Assembly: GCA_019118925.1 (NCBI GenBank)
Contig: DWYC01000087.1
Coordinates: 87,905 to 151,904 of the forward strand
DNA length: 64,000 nucleotides
Direction of reading: 5' to 3'
Origin: Candidatus Flavonifractor intestinipullorum
GTDB lineage: Bacteria; Bacillota; Clostridia; Oscillospirales; Oscillospiraceae
Shown here one piece after another: positions 62,881 to 64,000 of the stretch; position 1 is the stretch's first letter; every line of letters starts with the position of its first letter. The translations under genes and the position numbers were made by a program. The notes below the pieces were generated by a model. That model was not told the origin of the DNA. It did not search any database and saw only the letters and a list, made by a program, of their open reading frames with translations.

Positions 62881-64000
62881 TTACATGGAGGACAACTGTT
62901 CCTCCAGCTTCTCGATGAGGGCGCGCAGCTTCTCCGCCCGCTCCCGCTCGGCCTCCACCACATGGGCGGGGGCCTTGTTCACAAAGCCGGGGTTCTGGAG
63001 CTTGCCCTCCAGGCCGGAGAGCATTTTGCGGTTCTTCTCCAACTCCTTCTCCACCCGGGCCTTCTCCTTCTCCAGGTCCACCAGCTCGGCCAGGGGCATG
63101 GAGATGTGGGCCGAGGGGGTGGCCACGGTGACACAGCCCTTGCCGCTCGCGTCCGGCTGGCTGGAGGGGGCGGTGATGGTGACCTCGCTGGCGTAGGCCA
63201 GGCGCTTGAGGAAGGGAATGCCGGCGGTGAACACGTCCTGCTCCTGGGTGGCCACCGTGAGGTGGGCCTTCTTGGAGGGGGGCACGTTCATCTCGGCGCG
63301 GCGGGTACGGATCTTGCGGATGGCCTCCATGACCATCTCCATGGCCTTCTCCTCCTGGGGGAAGTCCAGCTCCGCCCGGCGCTCCGGCCAGGCCTGGAGC
63401 ATCAGGTAGTCCCCCTCGTGGGGCAGAGCCTGCCAGATCTCCTCGGTAATAAAGGGCATGAAGGGATGCAGGAGCTTCAAGGTCTCGGTGAGGACATAGC
63501 AGAGGACCTTCTGAGCGTTCTCCTTGGCCTGGGGGTCGTCGCCCTGGAGGCGGGCCTTGGTGAGCTCGATATACCAGTCGCAGTAGGAGTCCCAGATGAA
63601 GTCGTAGACCTTCTGGGCGGCTACGCCAAGCTCGAACTTCTCCATGTTCTCGGTGACCTCGGGGATGACCGAGTTGAGCTTGGAGAGGATCCACTTGTCC
63701 TCCAGCTCCAATTTCTCGGGCAGCTCGCACGTCTCGATGGTGAGGTTCATCATCAGGAAGCGGGAGGCGTTCCAGATCTTATTGGCAAAATTCCGCATGG
63801 CCTCGCACCGCTCGGTGTAGAAGCGCATGTCGTTTCCGGGGCTGTTGCCGGTGACCAGGTTGAAGCGCAGGGCGTCGGCGCCGTACTTGTCGGCGATCTC
63901 CAGGGGGTCGATGCCGTTGCCCAGGCTCTTGGACATCTTGCGGCCCTTGTCGTCCCGGACCAGGCCGTGGATGAACACGGTGTGGAAGGGGGGCTTGCCG
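62881..64000 (-). CDS. valS: Valyl-tRNA synthetase, C-terminal portion (5' part beyond the window)
   Basis: HGLVRDDKGRKMSKSLGNGIDPLEIADKYGADALRFNLVTGNSPGNDMRF (KMSKS); C-terminal coiled-coil arm. Confidence 0.95.
   Translation of the reverse strand, partial: GKPPFHTVFIHGLVRDDKGRKMSKSLGNGIDPLEIADKYGADALRFNLVTGNSPGNDMRFYTERCEAMRNFANKIWNASRFLMMNLTIETCELPEKLELEDKWILSKLNSVIPEVTENMEKFELGVAAQKVYDFIWDSYCDWYIELTKARLQGDDPQAKENAQKVLCYVLTETLKLLHPFMPFITEEIWQALPHEGDYLMLQAWPERRAELDFPQEEKAMEMVMEAIRKIRTRRAEMNVPPSKKAHLTVATQEQDVFTAGIPFLKRLAYASEVTITAPSSQPDASGKGCVTVATPSAHISMPLAELVDLEKEKARVEKELEKNRKMLSGLEGKLQNPGFVNKAPAHVVEAERERAEKLRALIEKLEEQLSSM

Overview
This is a GC-rich chromosomal window, probably from an anaerobic Firmicute of the clostridial/Oscillospiraceae type. 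That placement is inferred from gene content: glycine-reductase genes, a group-B-like [FeFe] hydrogenase and Zn-ribbon eukaryotic-like kinases. No rRNA, tRNA, CRISPR array, prophage or IS element was recognised. Housekeeping anchors are a WalK/WalR-like two-component system, smpB, ssrA (tmRNA), a cyclophilin, pyk, sdaAB/sdaAA, tdk, mutY, truA, recG, pyc and the C-terminal part of valS at the right edge. Main items for follow-up: (1) a compact minus-strand phospho-signalling locus (about 9340-18934) with two FHA proteins, two PP2C phosphatases and two Zn-ribbon Ser/Thr kinases. One kinase is fused to an extracellular solute-binding-protein-like domain and the other to 2 PASTA plus about 8 Big2 repeats. 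Both kinases lack the catalytic-loop Lys, and both FHA proteins carry an APT[E/Q]LL motif. (2) A glycine-reductase cluster (trxB-trxA-grdA-grdC-grdD) in which grdA is a selenoprotein gene cut by the ORF caller at an in-frame TGA (39126-39128), with no grdB/grdE where they would be expected. (3) Several palindromic operators paired with good sigma70-type promoters, notably an XRE/small-protein switch at 44469-44511. (4) A leader ORF overlapping an MFS efflux gene by ATGA. (5) An acyltransferase-3/MBOAT/DHHW O-acetylation-like trio. (6) An aminotransferase/SDR/nitrilase operon preceded by a promoter-terminator leader. All calls come from reading motifs by eye; no database search was run.
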